This document shows, in pieces, positions 23,756 through 35,085 of a stretch of 64,000 nucleotides of DNA (the first letter of the stretch is position 1; each line of letters opens with the position of its first letter). Source of the DNA: Hsuehochloa calcarea. Its lineage: Eukaryota; Streptophyta; Magnoliopsida; Poales; Poaceae. The stretch is taken from the NCBI GenBank assembly GCA_036346395.1, contig CM070603.1:28491045-28555044 (forward strand), in the 5' to 3' direction. A model generated the notes under the pieces. It ran no database searches. It was not told the DNA's origin and was given only the letters and a program-made list of their open reading frames with translations. The translations under genes and the position numbers were made by a program.

Positions 23756-24463
23756 TGTAGATGACTAGGATATAATAATCCTCAATTAACTGTTTATTTA
23801 CAATTGCTATTATAGATAGTAATGTCTTCATATTACTCATAAGTATACCCCTTATTGTTCATTAGGGAGAAGCTTAACTGAGTGGTCGTAAGCCTTTTCT
23901 ACGACCACGTTGTAATCGATAAAGCCTATAAACATGTGGGCCCAATCAATTAGGACCTATTATAGGCTGTGTTCAAAACACAGAGCAGTTGGTATACGCA
24001 TTTATTCTTTGAAATAATTGCATGTATTATGCATCTGTCCTTGATGTAACTGCCAGGCGGCATGGGGCGCAGTTTCCTCTCACACTAACTACCATCAACG
24101 TGTGCATTTCATCAGGCGATGAGGCGCCTCTTCGCATGGAGCGTGTGCATTTCATCAGGCGATGAGGCACCTCTTCGCATGGAGTAACCACCACCCCTTT
24201 GCACACTATATAAGGGCTAAAGTCAGTGGACATAGGGAGGAGGCGATTAGGGTTAGTCGCAAGAGATCATTGAGTCTTAGTTTGAGTGATTTCTTCTCGA
24301 TTGTAACAAGTATACCGAATACAAGAACACAGGAGTATGGCTGTTAATCTCACAGGAGAAGGTCTGAACCTGTATAAATCCCCGTGTCTCTTTCTGTGTG
24401 AATCTATTTCATAGGAAGCACCCCGAAACAATCATTCGTAAGATCAATACTAGATCATTGACA
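23756..24463 (+). repeat. 3' LTR of the Tat-type element
   Basis: It begins TGTAGATGACTAGG right after a purine-rich 'gaagttggggg' tract and ends CATTGACA. A TATA box 'ctatataag' is at 24206-24214. It contains a 43-bp tandem duplication (24099-24141 and 24142-24184, one or two mismatches) absent from the 5' LTR. The two LTRs differ at many sites, so the element is old. Confidence 0.75.
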
Positions 24464-25264
24464 ACTATAAATTTAAAACAGTAGTTTAAATTAAACTGAA
24501 TATAAATAAGCATGAAGTAATAATTTAAAAAAAATTAAATAATTTAAAATATTAGGATCAAACATGATTAATGTAACTTGCATTGCTCAAATTATTGTTA
24601 ATAGGACTCGTCGAAGAATTCTACCTCTTCGAAATTGTCGAAGTCTATACGTTAAAATAAGCTAAATTCAAATGAAATACAATTTTTACCATTTTAGTAT
24701 ATTTGGCTAGATTATATTTTTTAGATGAATTTAGTATAGTTTTTAGTTTTTAATCACTAGAATCAGAGCTTGTATGAAGGAGAACGAATCCTCAGAAGTT
24801 TGAAATCTAAAGAAATTACCCTAAATCCAATTTCAAGAATTCATGAATTGTTTTTTGAAAGAAAAACCTAAATATAACGCAAGCATGATGTCAGTAGTTG
24901 AATTTCCATTTTCGATCGGATTATTTTTCTACGGAAAAAGCCTAACAGTCACTGACATGTGGGCCCTCGGTCCATGGAGCGGATCGACGAGAGCGCACTA
25001 GTCCAAGGTGGACCAAGCGTGCGAAACAGTGGCTAGCGCCACACAAGCGAGAACGTGGCCGCCGATGAGGATGGTGCTGCTGACGTGGCGGCACACATGT
25101 GGCTCAATTATTTTGAAGTCGATAAAATTATTTCCAACTCAAAATTGGTATCTACATTTGCAAATAAATTGTTTTGGCTTTAAAATAAATAGGGAAATTT
25201 AAAAAAAAACAAGGAAATTAATTAAAATTTATTTTTGACATAAAGTAAAATTTGGGATGTTACA
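24464..25264 (-). mobile_element. Gypsy LTR 5' fragment, minus strand
   Basis: Read on the minus strand it starts TGTAACATCCCAAATTTT at 25264. AT-rich U3-like sequence and a GC-rich island (24960-25100) follow. The Tat-type element adjoins its inner side. No partner half was found to the left, so only about 800 bp is visible. Confidence 0.55.
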
Positions 25265-25977
25265 TGTACCATGGGAGTACAACTAGAACGAGGTCGGACA
25301 AGGAGCCATGTACAAATGCAAAGAAGTCGTGCAGTAGGTTGTCAAATTTTGGGCCTTCTCGTTGCGATGTACATTCACAGTAGTGAAGTCTAACCCAAGA
25401 TGCTATGACCTAAAGTGCAACATAGAGGGTTTCCCTTGGCGAGTGCACGAATTCCAGCCTAAGTGGGACACCTACTGGAAATACTCTATAGTAATCCCTC
25501 ACACTTGTGTCATCGTTGAATCAATGCAATCCCACTAGAACCTATCAACAAGCTTCCTCGCGAGCATCGTGTACGGCGAGATCGTGTATAATCTGGATTT
25601 GAAGCCACGATCCATCATTCAGGTAATAGAGACAAGTTTTCAGTACACAATCAGCTATGGTAAGGCGTGGAGGGCAAATCATAAGGCATTAGAATCAAGG
25701 TTTGATACGTTCGAGGACTCCTACCACAACCTTCCTGGCCAATTCTGAGTCATACAGGACAAGAATCTCGGTACTCATATCAACCTTCAAGATGACACAC
25801 ATCTGCGGTGGGTCGAGAAGAGGGTACTGAAGCAATCATTATTCGCCTTTGGTGCATGTATGAATGCATTCTGGCATTGCCATCCGATCCGGTGCATGGA
25901 TGGCATGTGCTAAATGGGAAGTAAATGGAGCTTATACTTACTGCAATTGTGATGGACAAGAACAATCTGGTTCTTCA

Positions 25978-26699
25978 TGACGAGGATTAAAATCTCTATG
26001 TATTACTTGAATACATAATTAAAAGATCATATGTCTTCGTGGTCGTAACCCCTAAGGCTAACGACCCTTGTGGTCACAAGAGTCGTAACCCCTAAGGCTA
26101 ACGATCTCTGTGGTCGTACGGATTTCAAAGGTTACTTATAGGTACTCTGGTCGGACGAGGTCCTGTACCTAGTCCCCGACCAGATAACCGCTCATACAAG
26201 CAATGCATCTGGATTTTGCTCCAGATGTATTCCTTACCGTGTGATGAATGGAGCACATGTCATACTGGCTCCATACCATGCGACGTTTAATGGTCCTAAG
26301 ACACTAACAACAAACTACCATGTGGTTTAGTGTCTCACAGACATCAACCGCCGGACGGTTGATACTTCATCAACTGTTGCCTCGCTCCGACTAGTCGTGA
26401 CACTTCCAACAGGCGCCTCTTTCAGGATAAACTGTCACCACTTCATCAACTACTTAAGGAAGAATACGAACGGTAGAAGGCAATCCATTTTGGAAGATCA
26501 AGAGACGATTGGATTTCATCTGAAGCATTAGCATAGCAAGTACTACGCTTAGTGTAATTAGGATTAGTCCATTGCCTTGTCAAGGGCACCCCTGTAAACG
26601 ATCTAGTTCATAGCAATAAGAGCAGTCTCATCCTCTCCCAAGAACTCTTTGCCATTTTCCTCTGTTTATTTCGTAAGATCGGCAACTCGATCGTCAACA
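25978..26699 (+). mobile_element. 722-bp solo LTR inserted in the MULE transposase pseudogene
   Basis: The ends are TGACGAGG and TCGTCAACA, flanked by CTTCA (25973-25977) and CTTCC (26700-26704). Skipping the insert and one pentamer makes the transposase frame continue without gap (Leu-Val-Leu-Pro, then MAFSSVES), which fixes the borders. The 3' end has polyadenylation-like, Gypsy-type sequence. The region 26036-26130 carries repeated GGTCGTA/TAACGACC words. Confidence 0.8.
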
Positions 26700-26743
26700 C
26701 TTCCCATGGCCTTCTCATCCGTTGAAAGCGGGAACATAGACAG

Positions 26744-27467
26744 TGATGAACCACGGAGGTTCTGATTTGGCCTGATCTTTTGATGAGAAGATAAATTCGA
26801 TAGAAGTGGCTCAACTCTCACGAAACCACGCAATCGCTGAACTGCTCGACAAGTCGCTATCAACCATGCACGAATACCCGGATAACCTAATCACGAAAAT
26901 CAACTCCTGCATACACCGAAGAAGCATGCAAGAACAAGGTAAAAACGCAATCTGATGTATTATAAATATGAATAAAATTGGTATTGATAAGTGGGGTTTC
27001 AAAGATGATGTCATTATTGTTCTCGCCGAACAAGAGGACAAAGTGTAAAGTAGCAAAGCTAAACTTCAATTAACAAAACCTGAATTTTGCTTAAAGGTGG
27101 CGACTCCTATATGAGGAGGGCGGCCAGGAGGTGGAAACCCTAGGGTGGGGTACTGCTCATGTGGAGGTGATACTTTTCACATGAATAGTATAGGCTCCCT
27201 AGGGTGGTCGGCCAACATATGGCCCAAGTCAGCCCATGCATTACATAGCCCATGGGCCAACAAGAGGTGCAGCACCAGGGTATGTAGACGTAGTACGATG
27301 GCATGTAGACGCAGCTTGGCTCGTAGGAGTAGAAGTAGCTCGGTCCAATTGAGGAATATGGCATTGCAGTAGCTGAAAGTCCTATTGGAGAAGATGTGGT
27401 TGAAGCAGAGGATGCAGTGCAGCGGGTCGAAGCAGTGGTTGCATCCTTAGGGTTGATGTCCTCATCA
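26744..27467 (-). mobile_element. 724-bp solo LTR with TGATGA/TCATCA ends in the MULE pseudogene
   Basis: The perfect target duplication GACAG (26739-26743 and 27468-27472) flanks perfect 6-bp inverted ends. Removing the insert joins 'GNIDS' to 'WLWLVRNVKIF' in frame, which confirms the borders. A TATA-like 'cctcatatagg' on the minus strand (near 27110) suggests minus orientation. TGATGA starts are known from centromeric CRM-type chromoviruses, but that assignment is tentative. Confidence 0.8.
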
Positions 27468-28770
27468 GACAGTTGGTTGTGGCTTGTGAGGAACGTGAAG
27501 ATTTTTGTTTTACGGGGCCGTCCTAACATATGCATCATACATGATCGGTATGCGGTCCTGTTGAGTGCAATAACTCAGCTACAACAAAGGGAAAACGAGT
27601 CACTTCCGTGGGTGGATCTGCAGAGCAGGTGGTGCATGAGGCACTTGGGTATAAACTTCTTCAAGCAGTTCCAAAACAAGTACTAGATAAACATATTCAA
27701 GCGGTTGTGCAACCAGAATCAGCAGAGAAAGTTCGATGTACTCTAAAAAATTCTAGATGAGCAGGCGAGGGCGCACAGAAGGAAGGCAGCGAAAAAGCCC
27801 GCTACAAGCACTGACATTCTCCTTGAGACATTGCTAGAGTTACCTACAGACGGTCCTGGTGTGAGAAGGAATACGGGGAAGGGGGTGAAATACTTTTCAA
27901 ACTGGATTGAGAACGGGCCTAAGGTGAAGTGCTCGTTGCTACATGACAAGGATGGTGCTCAGTATGGTGTCATGACAAGCAATCTAGCCGAGGTCTAAAA
28001 TTAGGTTATGTGCGGCGCCAGATGCCTCCTTTGGTTGGTATTATGAAGGCAAAGTACATTGTTGACCGAAGCAACAACGTATCGCTCTCCATGGCAAATG
28101 ATAGAGTACTGCACTCTGCTATAATCACTAAATACATGGAGGAGAAGAGCAAGAAGGGTGAGATGCACGGGCATTCAAGATGGGCACAAGAGAGCTTCGT
28201 TTGCAAGATACTGTGTAGGGAGAAAGGACGTTATGCCGCGCTAGTTGCATATGCACTTGCAACAAGCTTCTTCTTCTGCACAGGCCATGCTCACATGTTA
28301 TGACCATATGTTCGATGGTGGCGCATCATCCTGCCTAATACCTTTTCGAATATTTCACCAAGGAAGAGGTGCAAACCTAGAATGCATAGCTTTATGGCTA
28401 TGGCGTTGTTGTCCATTTCACTGGCTATCCTACCTAGGAGTAACTGAACTGGGCCGTGAACATGGCTAGGCTGAAGGGAAAGGTTGATCGGCGGTAGGTA
28501 CAGTGTATCAGGAACGACAAGGACGAAGCAGAAGTCGGATGTTGTATGAAGAAGTGCTCCATTTGCAGAGAGTCTAAACGTACCTTCAAGAAATATCCTA
28601 TGCGAAATGCACAGGTTAAAGGAGAGGTTGGTAGTCTGGACGGCGCCGCGGGGACCAGATCCAACTCCCCACTCGAGGCGAGCACCGTAGAGGCTGACAT
28701 GGCGAACGTTGAGATCGCGACCATAGGATGGTTTGTCTTGTTGAAATATGTTGTGTTGAATATTTTATAA

Positions 28771-29250
28771 TATCATTGTGATTTATTGACGAACTATGTG
28801 ATAAAGTTATGTTGAAATATTTTGTAATATCATTGTGATTTCTTTACAAACTATGTGATGATGTTGAGCTGAAATATGTTATCCTAATATTATTTATTAT
28901 TAATTTATTTTTATGTTTTTTATTATATCGTGCGTCGAATTGTAATATGTAACCTATGTTTTGCCGTTACTCTCAATTTTTCTTTTGAAAAAACTATTGA
29001 TTCTGTTTTCAATCAAAACGGCGACAACATCATGTCGCCAATTAAACTGGTGACACAAATCACTGCTGCCATTTGGAAGGATGGTAGTATTTCGCCATTT
29101 GAAAGAACAACATTAAACCATTTTGGTAATTGTTTTTTCAACTATTTGTTTTTTTAAATATTTTTTAAAAAATAATATTATTTAAAAAAATATTATTTTA
29201 AAAAAAATTCATTTTACGTGCCCTTGCGTTACGTTGCAACGGTAGAAAAT
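28771..29250. other. AT-rich intergenic sequence with MULE-type palindrome
   Basis: No gene was found. Two 'gaaatat...aatatcattgtgattt' units repeat near 28740-28860. At 29010-29060 a 'ggcgacaacatcatgtcgcc' type palindrome resembles the cluster at 36165-36330. It may be the 3' end of the MULE. Confidence 0.4.
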
Positions 29251-29596
29251 CACTAAAGTTCTACGTATGCCCGACTTGGAAACGTCAAATCAAAGGAGGC
29301 GACTGACAAAGTACTAAACGCTTCTGCGCCAAAATCAATTCACCGAGCGATAGCAGGGGCGGAGAACTGTACCTTCTCGAGTTAATTGCCCGACGCAGCA
29401 GTACCGGTTTCTTGTGCAGTGCTTGTATGCCGGTCAACGAATTGGTCACATGCCGATGCGTGCACGAGCGAGCGTAGAGGAGGCGCACACGGACACGCCT
29501 TCGGTACAGTCTTACACAACACTACTTAAGTGAAGAGAGAAGGGCGTGCGTGCGGAAGGGAAGAACGAGCGAGCGTAGAGGAGCAGAGGAGAGGCC

Positions 29597-29899
29597 ATGG
29601 CCGCGGCCGTTGGCACGGCGTTCTTCGGCGACGACGGCGGCGTGGTGTTCTGCGTTGCCATGCTGTGGCTCTCCGTCGTGTCCATGCTCATCTTCGCTGC
29701 CTCGTCCGCGGTCGACGGCGATGCCATGGCCGCGGCCGTTGGCACGGCGTTCTTCGGCGACGACGGCGGCGTGGTGTTCTGCGTTGCCATGCTGTGGCTC
29801 TCCGTCGTGTCCATGCTCATCTTCGCTGCCTCGTCCGCGGTCGACGGCGATGACGACGGTGCCCGCCGGCGGCCGATGTCAGGCAGGGGAGACAAGTAG
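29597..29899 (+). CDS. Small membrane protein with internal exact duplication
   Basis: The single ORF has 100 codons and is GC-rich. It opens MAAAVGTAFFGDDGGVVFCV. A unit of 43 codons is repeated once (29597-29725 and 29726-29854) with only the last codon differing. Each unit has one hydrophobic helix (about residues 16-36 and 59-79) after an acidic GDDGG turn. The tail is basic and polar and ends RGDK. I recall similar single-unit small proteins in grasses but cannot name a function. A CTACTTAAG box at about 29521 could serve as TATA, and the leader is purine-rich. 3' sequence to about 30330 looks like an untranslated region. The duplicate may be a recent mutation or an assembly artefact. 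Start chosen at the first ATG in good context (GAGGCCATGG). Confidence 0.5.
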   Translation: MAAAVGTAFFGDDGGVVFCVAMLWLSVVSMLIFAASSAVDGDAMAAAVGTAFFGDDGGVVFCVAMLWLSVVSMLIFAASSAVDGDDDGARRRPMSGRGDK

Positions 29900-30339
29900 C
29901 ACACATCGGACCGGTGTCCGTCGGTGGGAAGGGGGGACACTTCCGAGGAATTCATCCACGACGGAGGCTAGAAAACCACTGGGGCCACTGGGGTACGATG
30001 CCCCTGCGGCGGCTGTCGCGCCGGCGCCGGCGTCTGCGGCACCTACCTCTCCTGATCGCCAGCTGCTGCTTGCTGGACATGTACATACACAACGAACAAG
30101 GCGGCGACATGTACCAGAAACGTAGCTGTACGCCACGAAGGATTCAAGAATTGTTATGCTTCGTGTCCTTTCTTCCTTTCCAAGCTCGTGTTGTTGAATA
30201 CGCTTCTGGGACACTGGCCACATTTTGGTCCATGTGTACAACAAATACAACCTAGCTGCATTTTATCTGTGTATGTGTTGAATGTCACGTGTAAGTTGAT
30301 GAATAAGTAGTAATCTCCAATTTTGCCAATCAATTTCTA

Positions 30340-31570
30340 GGAAAAATGCCAAAATGGTACAGCAATATGTGGAATTTTGGCACTATTGGCCTGTAGCACA
30401 CAAGAATTCCAAATCTAGCCTTTTTGGGCTACATGAAAATATTTTTCCTGAGTACTAGGAGGCTTGGTAACACCTTGAATGCTCATGATTTTTAGAAATT
30501 ATTTGATAATTTTGGGAGGCAAGTCGTAATTTTCGCAGCAGATTCTTTCAGCATCTCCGCACTCGCAATTGAAACCTAGTCCACTAACTTGCGGTCAAAT
30601 CTCGCCAGCAGACTTGCCGTTGGATCTGCTCGAGTGAACGCTCGCCCCATCCGCGCCGAGGTACGCCTCCTTTGTTGTGCTCCCACAACCGCTCTAATTA
30701 AGCAAAGTGTTGCGCCGCGCGCCGCTCCCCGAGCGCGCTCCCCTCGCACACGTGCCACTGCTTCGGTCGCCACTGCGCTCCCGCGTGGCCCTCCAATCGA
30801 CCTCTATCGCGGCACTCGGCGCGGGGTGCGTGATGGAGACACAGTCGTTCCAGGCGATTCTAAGTAGGGAAGGGGAGAAGATGATGACCATGGGGCAGAG
30901 GGCACCCAGGCAGGGCTAGCGTGCATGGAGGGGTAACCGGAGCGCGTTAGGGCGGCGACGCGGCTCGGCGAGGCACGGTGGGCTCGGGCGCTCTGTGACT
31001 TGCACACATGAGGAAGAAGGGTAGTGAGGGAAGGAGAAAGGAGGCCAGATGAATTACTTGTGGCGTGGTTCGGTCGATTCTGACGAACGAGTTGGTTTAA
31101 CATCTTTGTGAAATATTCTCTAAACTTGAACCAACTCATCCGAATGGTTTTGTTCTATTTATCCAACCAAACGCACGAATCGAAATATATCCCAAACCAT
31201 CCTATCCAATTACCACCTCATTCACCCATCCAAATGCACCCACTAACTAGGCAACCACCCACTACCACCTTAATATTCATTTTTGGATGCATTTTCATAA
31301 CATGATCCATCATGGAGATATCCGAGGAACTTATCCAAGGCCTTCAATAATCGTCTCATTTATTTGGCTACTGTCGCGATATGATTTATACAAATCATGT
31401 TGGATAATTTATTGCCTAACCATGTATTATTATTTTGTCAAAAGAGAGGATTTTTTATCCCCTGATCAACCAAATCAAGAATGCATATTTCAAATTCATA
31501 AGTCCCCACCATTAAGAACACATGGATTTTGTTGTGGCTGCGTCTGATTTAAATTGTTACCAAAACTATT
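30340..31570. other. Intergenic sequence, no gene recognised
   Basis: A GC-rich patch (30590-31000) has overlapping open frames on both strands without family motifs. 31080-31300 looks like terminal sequence of a small transposon ('tggttggataaatagaac' on the minus strand), but no inverted partner was seen. Confidence 0.3.
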
Positions 31571-32007
31571 TTCATTAGTTTTTTTTCGAAACAAGTATGG
31601 CCCAAAGGGCCATTAACTCAGTATTTTTATTAAGGATTCGGTACAACCACCATGAGGTTTACAAAAGAAACCTTGACATAGAAGGAAATTATAAACAGTG
31701 GTTTAAGGACTAAAAGAGAAAAATTACATGAAATCCTTGAACCGCATCTTCCGATGACGTCGATGAAGAGGAAGCTCAGGTCGCCGATGCAAGAGCTTGT
31801 CGCTTTGAGTGCCCACATCTAGCCAAGGCTCTGCCACATGTTGTGCATTTGCCGATGATTTTGGGCGGCAATTGGAGACGAGTGGCCTCCTTTGTATTTT
31901 CATTAGTTAACATTGAAAAATTAACTCACGCCAAATTCATTTGTTCTAAAAGAATCTTTTTAACGAAAATGTGAGAAACATAAGGAAGTGAAGGACTGAA
32001 ATAAAAT
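31571..32007. other. Intergenic, possible non-LTR retroelement 3' tail
   Basis: 'ttttttttcgaaacaagta' followed by 'gggccattaactcag' at 31580-31640 looks like the reverse complement of a plant LINE 3' end. No ORF supports this. The rest shows nothing recognisable. Confidence 0.2.
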
Positions 32008-32742
32008 AGAAAAAGTCCATATAACTCTAAACTTTGCTCAAAAGTCCGTACAACACCCTCAACTTTAAAATCGGTATCTAGCACCCAAAATTTTGCAATC
32101 CTGTCCATATGACCCTTAAGCCTGTTTTGGACGTTGATTTTGCCTACGTGGCGTCACGAGTGGGTGGTTTTTACCGCATAGGATGACAACATAGCTGGAA
32201 CCAACCTCTTCATACCATGTTCCACCTTACCGAGCTCTAGTCGGAATCAACCACTTCATATCTCTATGAGGTGTTCTACCTTGTGGTTGTCTCTCCTTCG
32301 CCTTAATCTCACTGGACAGTCGTAGTCACCATCAACCTCGGCCTCCGGTCTGCCACTGCATACCGCCAACACACCGTTGTGCCTCCTCGTCTACAACCCC
32401 ACCACCCAGAGCCATCCCACAACCCGCCAACCCATTCCTACCGTCGCTCCTGCCAGCTGAGTCGTTGACTGCCAGCATCCCCACAGTATAGAGCTGCACC
32501 TCGCGCCCCCTTGTTTTTTTCCTCATTGACCGTGTGGCCCCACAGCTGGCCAACTTGTCATCATGTGTGGCAAAACAAGTCACTCATCACGCTACATGAG
32601 CAAAATCACCCTGCAAAACCGGGTTAATAGGTTATATGAACGGGATTGTAAAGTTCAGAGTGCTAGATATCTGATTTTAAAGTTATGGATACTGGACAGA
32701 CTTTCAAGCAAAGTTTGGAGGTGAGTTATATAGACTTTTTCC
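32008..32742. mobile_element. 735-bp element with ~120-bp terminal inverted repeats, MULE-type
   Basis: The left end 'gaaaaagtccatataactc' pairs with the right end 'gagttatatagactttttcc'. Similarity of the inverted ends continues for about 120 bp, for example 'ctagcac' and 'caactttaaaatc' blocks. Flanks 'aataaaata' and 'aataaaaag' agree at 7 of 9 positions, as expected for a worn MULE target duplication. No transposase is inside, so it is non-autonomous. Confidence 0.6.
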
Positions 32743-35085
32743 AATAAAAAGTAACAAAATTGTTAGAATTTGCAAAAACAAATAGCTATTATCTCTTATT
32801 CAAATTTGAATACAAATCAAGTTTAATAGTTGAGCTGACTCATCAAATAGACCATAACTTTCCGATTGAACAAGTGATACAATGATACTCGTTATCGAAT
32901 ATTTCTTGAATTGGACTGGGCTGGGCCTAGACCAGGATCGAGCTAGGCAGGGCTATGATTGGGCTGGACCTTGCCTGGGCTTGGACCGGGTTGGCCCTAT
33001 ATTGGTTTTGGGTTGGGAAAATTTAGGTGGGCTTGGGCATTAGTACAAGGGGAAATAGTTCCACGTCAGCACATCATTCACAGACAGTTGGCACCTAATT
33101 TCCATACTAACCGTGATGCTATAGGAGAGAGTGGTTATGTAAGATTTTAGAAACAATCACACAAATGGTTTGATACTTAACCTTGATACTAAAGGCCCCA
33201 CATAGTTGTGTGGATCTCTCATCTCTAGAGAGAGGGGTGGCCCACAAAAATAGTACCAAGCCGTTCCAATGCACCGCTTATTGCTACTATTTTCTTGGTT
33301 TCCTAAAAAAGTTTGATACTTGCAGGAGTATCAAACTCATTCTCTCTTCCACAGTTCCACCTCACAAAAAATCTGATGTCACATAGCACAAATTACTATA
33401 TAAAGCACAAATGACTTTCGGGAGTACCCTACCGGGGGCGGAGGATATATAAATTTGCTACAATACAATCCTATAATATGTTACGGGTTTACTGATATAA
33501 AAAAGTAGATTTTTTAAACTTTGATAGTCCATCGGGAAGCATACATATATCTCACAAAATAACTTGAGCTCGAAATATACTAAATAATATATCAATGTAA
33601 TACAAATCATGATCGTGAAGTATAACACTTTAAATTTGATGAAATTTGACACAAAATAACATATGCTTCGCCGAGTCATCCCATAGCACTAAGCCCTAAA
33701 TGTGTAAAGAGATGAAATGACATACACTTTGCAGTAAAATGAGGCTAGTTACAAATTATATTTGATGATAGCTTGGAATGTTGAACCATAATAAAATTTG
33801 GATAATAGATAAAATGAATTAACGGGTCATGAATTAAGCTTTTCAGCCCCACCAAAACATAAATATCATAACATAAGTTGAATGGCAGGACCAATACTAA
33901 TTAAATCTTAATACTTTCTAAATAAGAACATGAATCATAAGGGCCAGACCCTGCCAGCCCCTCCTTCCCTCCGCCCCGACCCTACCGGTATGGCGGACAA
34001 TTGCCTGGGAAGAAGCAGAGGAGAAGTTCTGGAGATATAAGCCCCGCCTCACAGCTAGGAGAATTTCAGGTCAGTAGATCACCGTGCAACAGGGGCAGAT
34101 CCATGTCAAAAATGAGCAGAGCATAAGTAGACTGTCAAGACACTTTTTTTTTACCAAACAGGGGCACAAATAATTCGACATGGGCTACTCCACTAAAACT
34201 GAAATTTGAGTCGTCCAACCCATGCCTAGCTGTTTAAGGTATCAGAGAAAATTTTCTTCTTTGCTCAGTCAGTACTTCGATTTGTATCCAGTAGCCGCGT
34301 CTTGATTTCTTGGTCCAGAGTTCTCTTCATTTGGCTCCAGGAAGAGGTGAGGTTCTTGAGTTCATCTCAGTCACGGCAGCACTACAGGATTAGTTTTAGT
34401 TTTAGGTGCTTGTGGAATTTATCGAAAGAAACAGTAGTTCTATTCGGTAAAAAAGGATTAAATTTTTGGCTTCAGTACTACTGATGCATTGGTGTTCTAC
34501 TGTAAGGGGGAAAGACAAAACTGTTCAAGTCGTTCTTGCTTGTTTGTCTTTTAATTTGCTGTGCGCAGTGTTTAACTTGGAGGGTTGGGCTGTGTGGCGG
34601 CAGCTACGATGAGTACTGGTAGCGGCAAGGCTTCTTCGGGTTAAGCACAGTTGTATTGGTTTTATTATCAGTTTTTAGAATTGCATGATTTGCCCTTGCT
34701 GCCTTGATATGTATGTTGCCAACGAAAAGCGTTTTGAGCACTTTGTATGCTCTCTTGCTCTGGCAGTTTTGTTCATATCCGTTGTGGCGCATTGCATTAT
34801 AGGCTCAACTTTCATCCCCCTCAAATAGCTATTCCCTGACAGCATCAGATATCTCAAATCTCCGTGCTGTGTGCTTTCATTCTGTTAACGCTTTTGTAAA
34901 AGAAAATAGTACTAGCATAAGATATCTCAAGATTAAAGTTTGCATAATTATCTACATATTTGTGAATCTTACTGCAATTCTGCATTACACTGATGTTGTG
35001 CAGAATCATTATTTTTTTCTTTTTTCTTCTGACAACATCATGATTCATTGACTCTTGCAAAATACCTGAAATTTTTCCTGTGCAG
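32743..35085. other. Intergenic sequence, no gene recognised
   Basis: This is mostly AT-rich unique-looking DNA. 32905-33040 has a run of 'tgggct/ggact' words. 33180-33360 contains an internal 'gatact...agtatc' repeat. 33950-34500 has a leader-like GC stretch and may be the decayed 5' part of the ARF-GAP pseudogene, but its first exon was not found. Confidence 0.3.

Larger units (their letters stand above)
15749..24463 (+). mobile_element. Decayed Tat-type Gypsy retrotransposon with both LTRs
   Basis: Two direct LTRs (15749-16373, 5'-truncated, and 23756-24463) flank a PBS-like site, a gag-like remnant, RNase H and integrase remnants, a 3' repeat zone and an antisense ORF. The polypurine tract is at about 23747-23755. 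RT and protease are missing between 17340 and 17430, and all coding parts have stops. An extra antisense gene between integrase and the 3' LTR is typical of the Tat lineage. A target duplication cannot be tested because the left end is lost. Confidence 0.75.
25280..28770 (+). pseudogene. MuDR/MULE transposase pseudogene, split by two solo LTRs
   Basis: Segments in order are as follows. The MuDR N-terminal domain has 'NPRCYDLKCNIEGFPWRVHE' and 'IVIPHTCVIVES' (25380-25530). The catalytic MULE domain starts with 'CMDGM' near 25897. 'VESGNIDS' lies at 26720-26743. 'RPNICIIHDR' and 'DLQSRWCMRHLGINFFKQF' lie at 27510-27675. A SWIM zinc finger with C-x-C...PCSHV is at 28243-28300, and a C-terminal CCHC-like knuckle is near 28545. 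In MULEs this enzyme cuts and pastes the element. Here stops occur at 27684 and 27996, among others, with several frameshifts. Insertions at 25978-26699 and 26744-27467 break the catalytic domain. No terminal inverted repeats were found. Confidence 0.75.

Noticed and set aside
29512..30250. Long open frames in other frames of both strands around the small membrane-protein ORF
   Set aside because: The duplicated GC-rich unit opens all frames at once. Only the 29597-29899 frame gives a sensible start context and hydrophobic helices.
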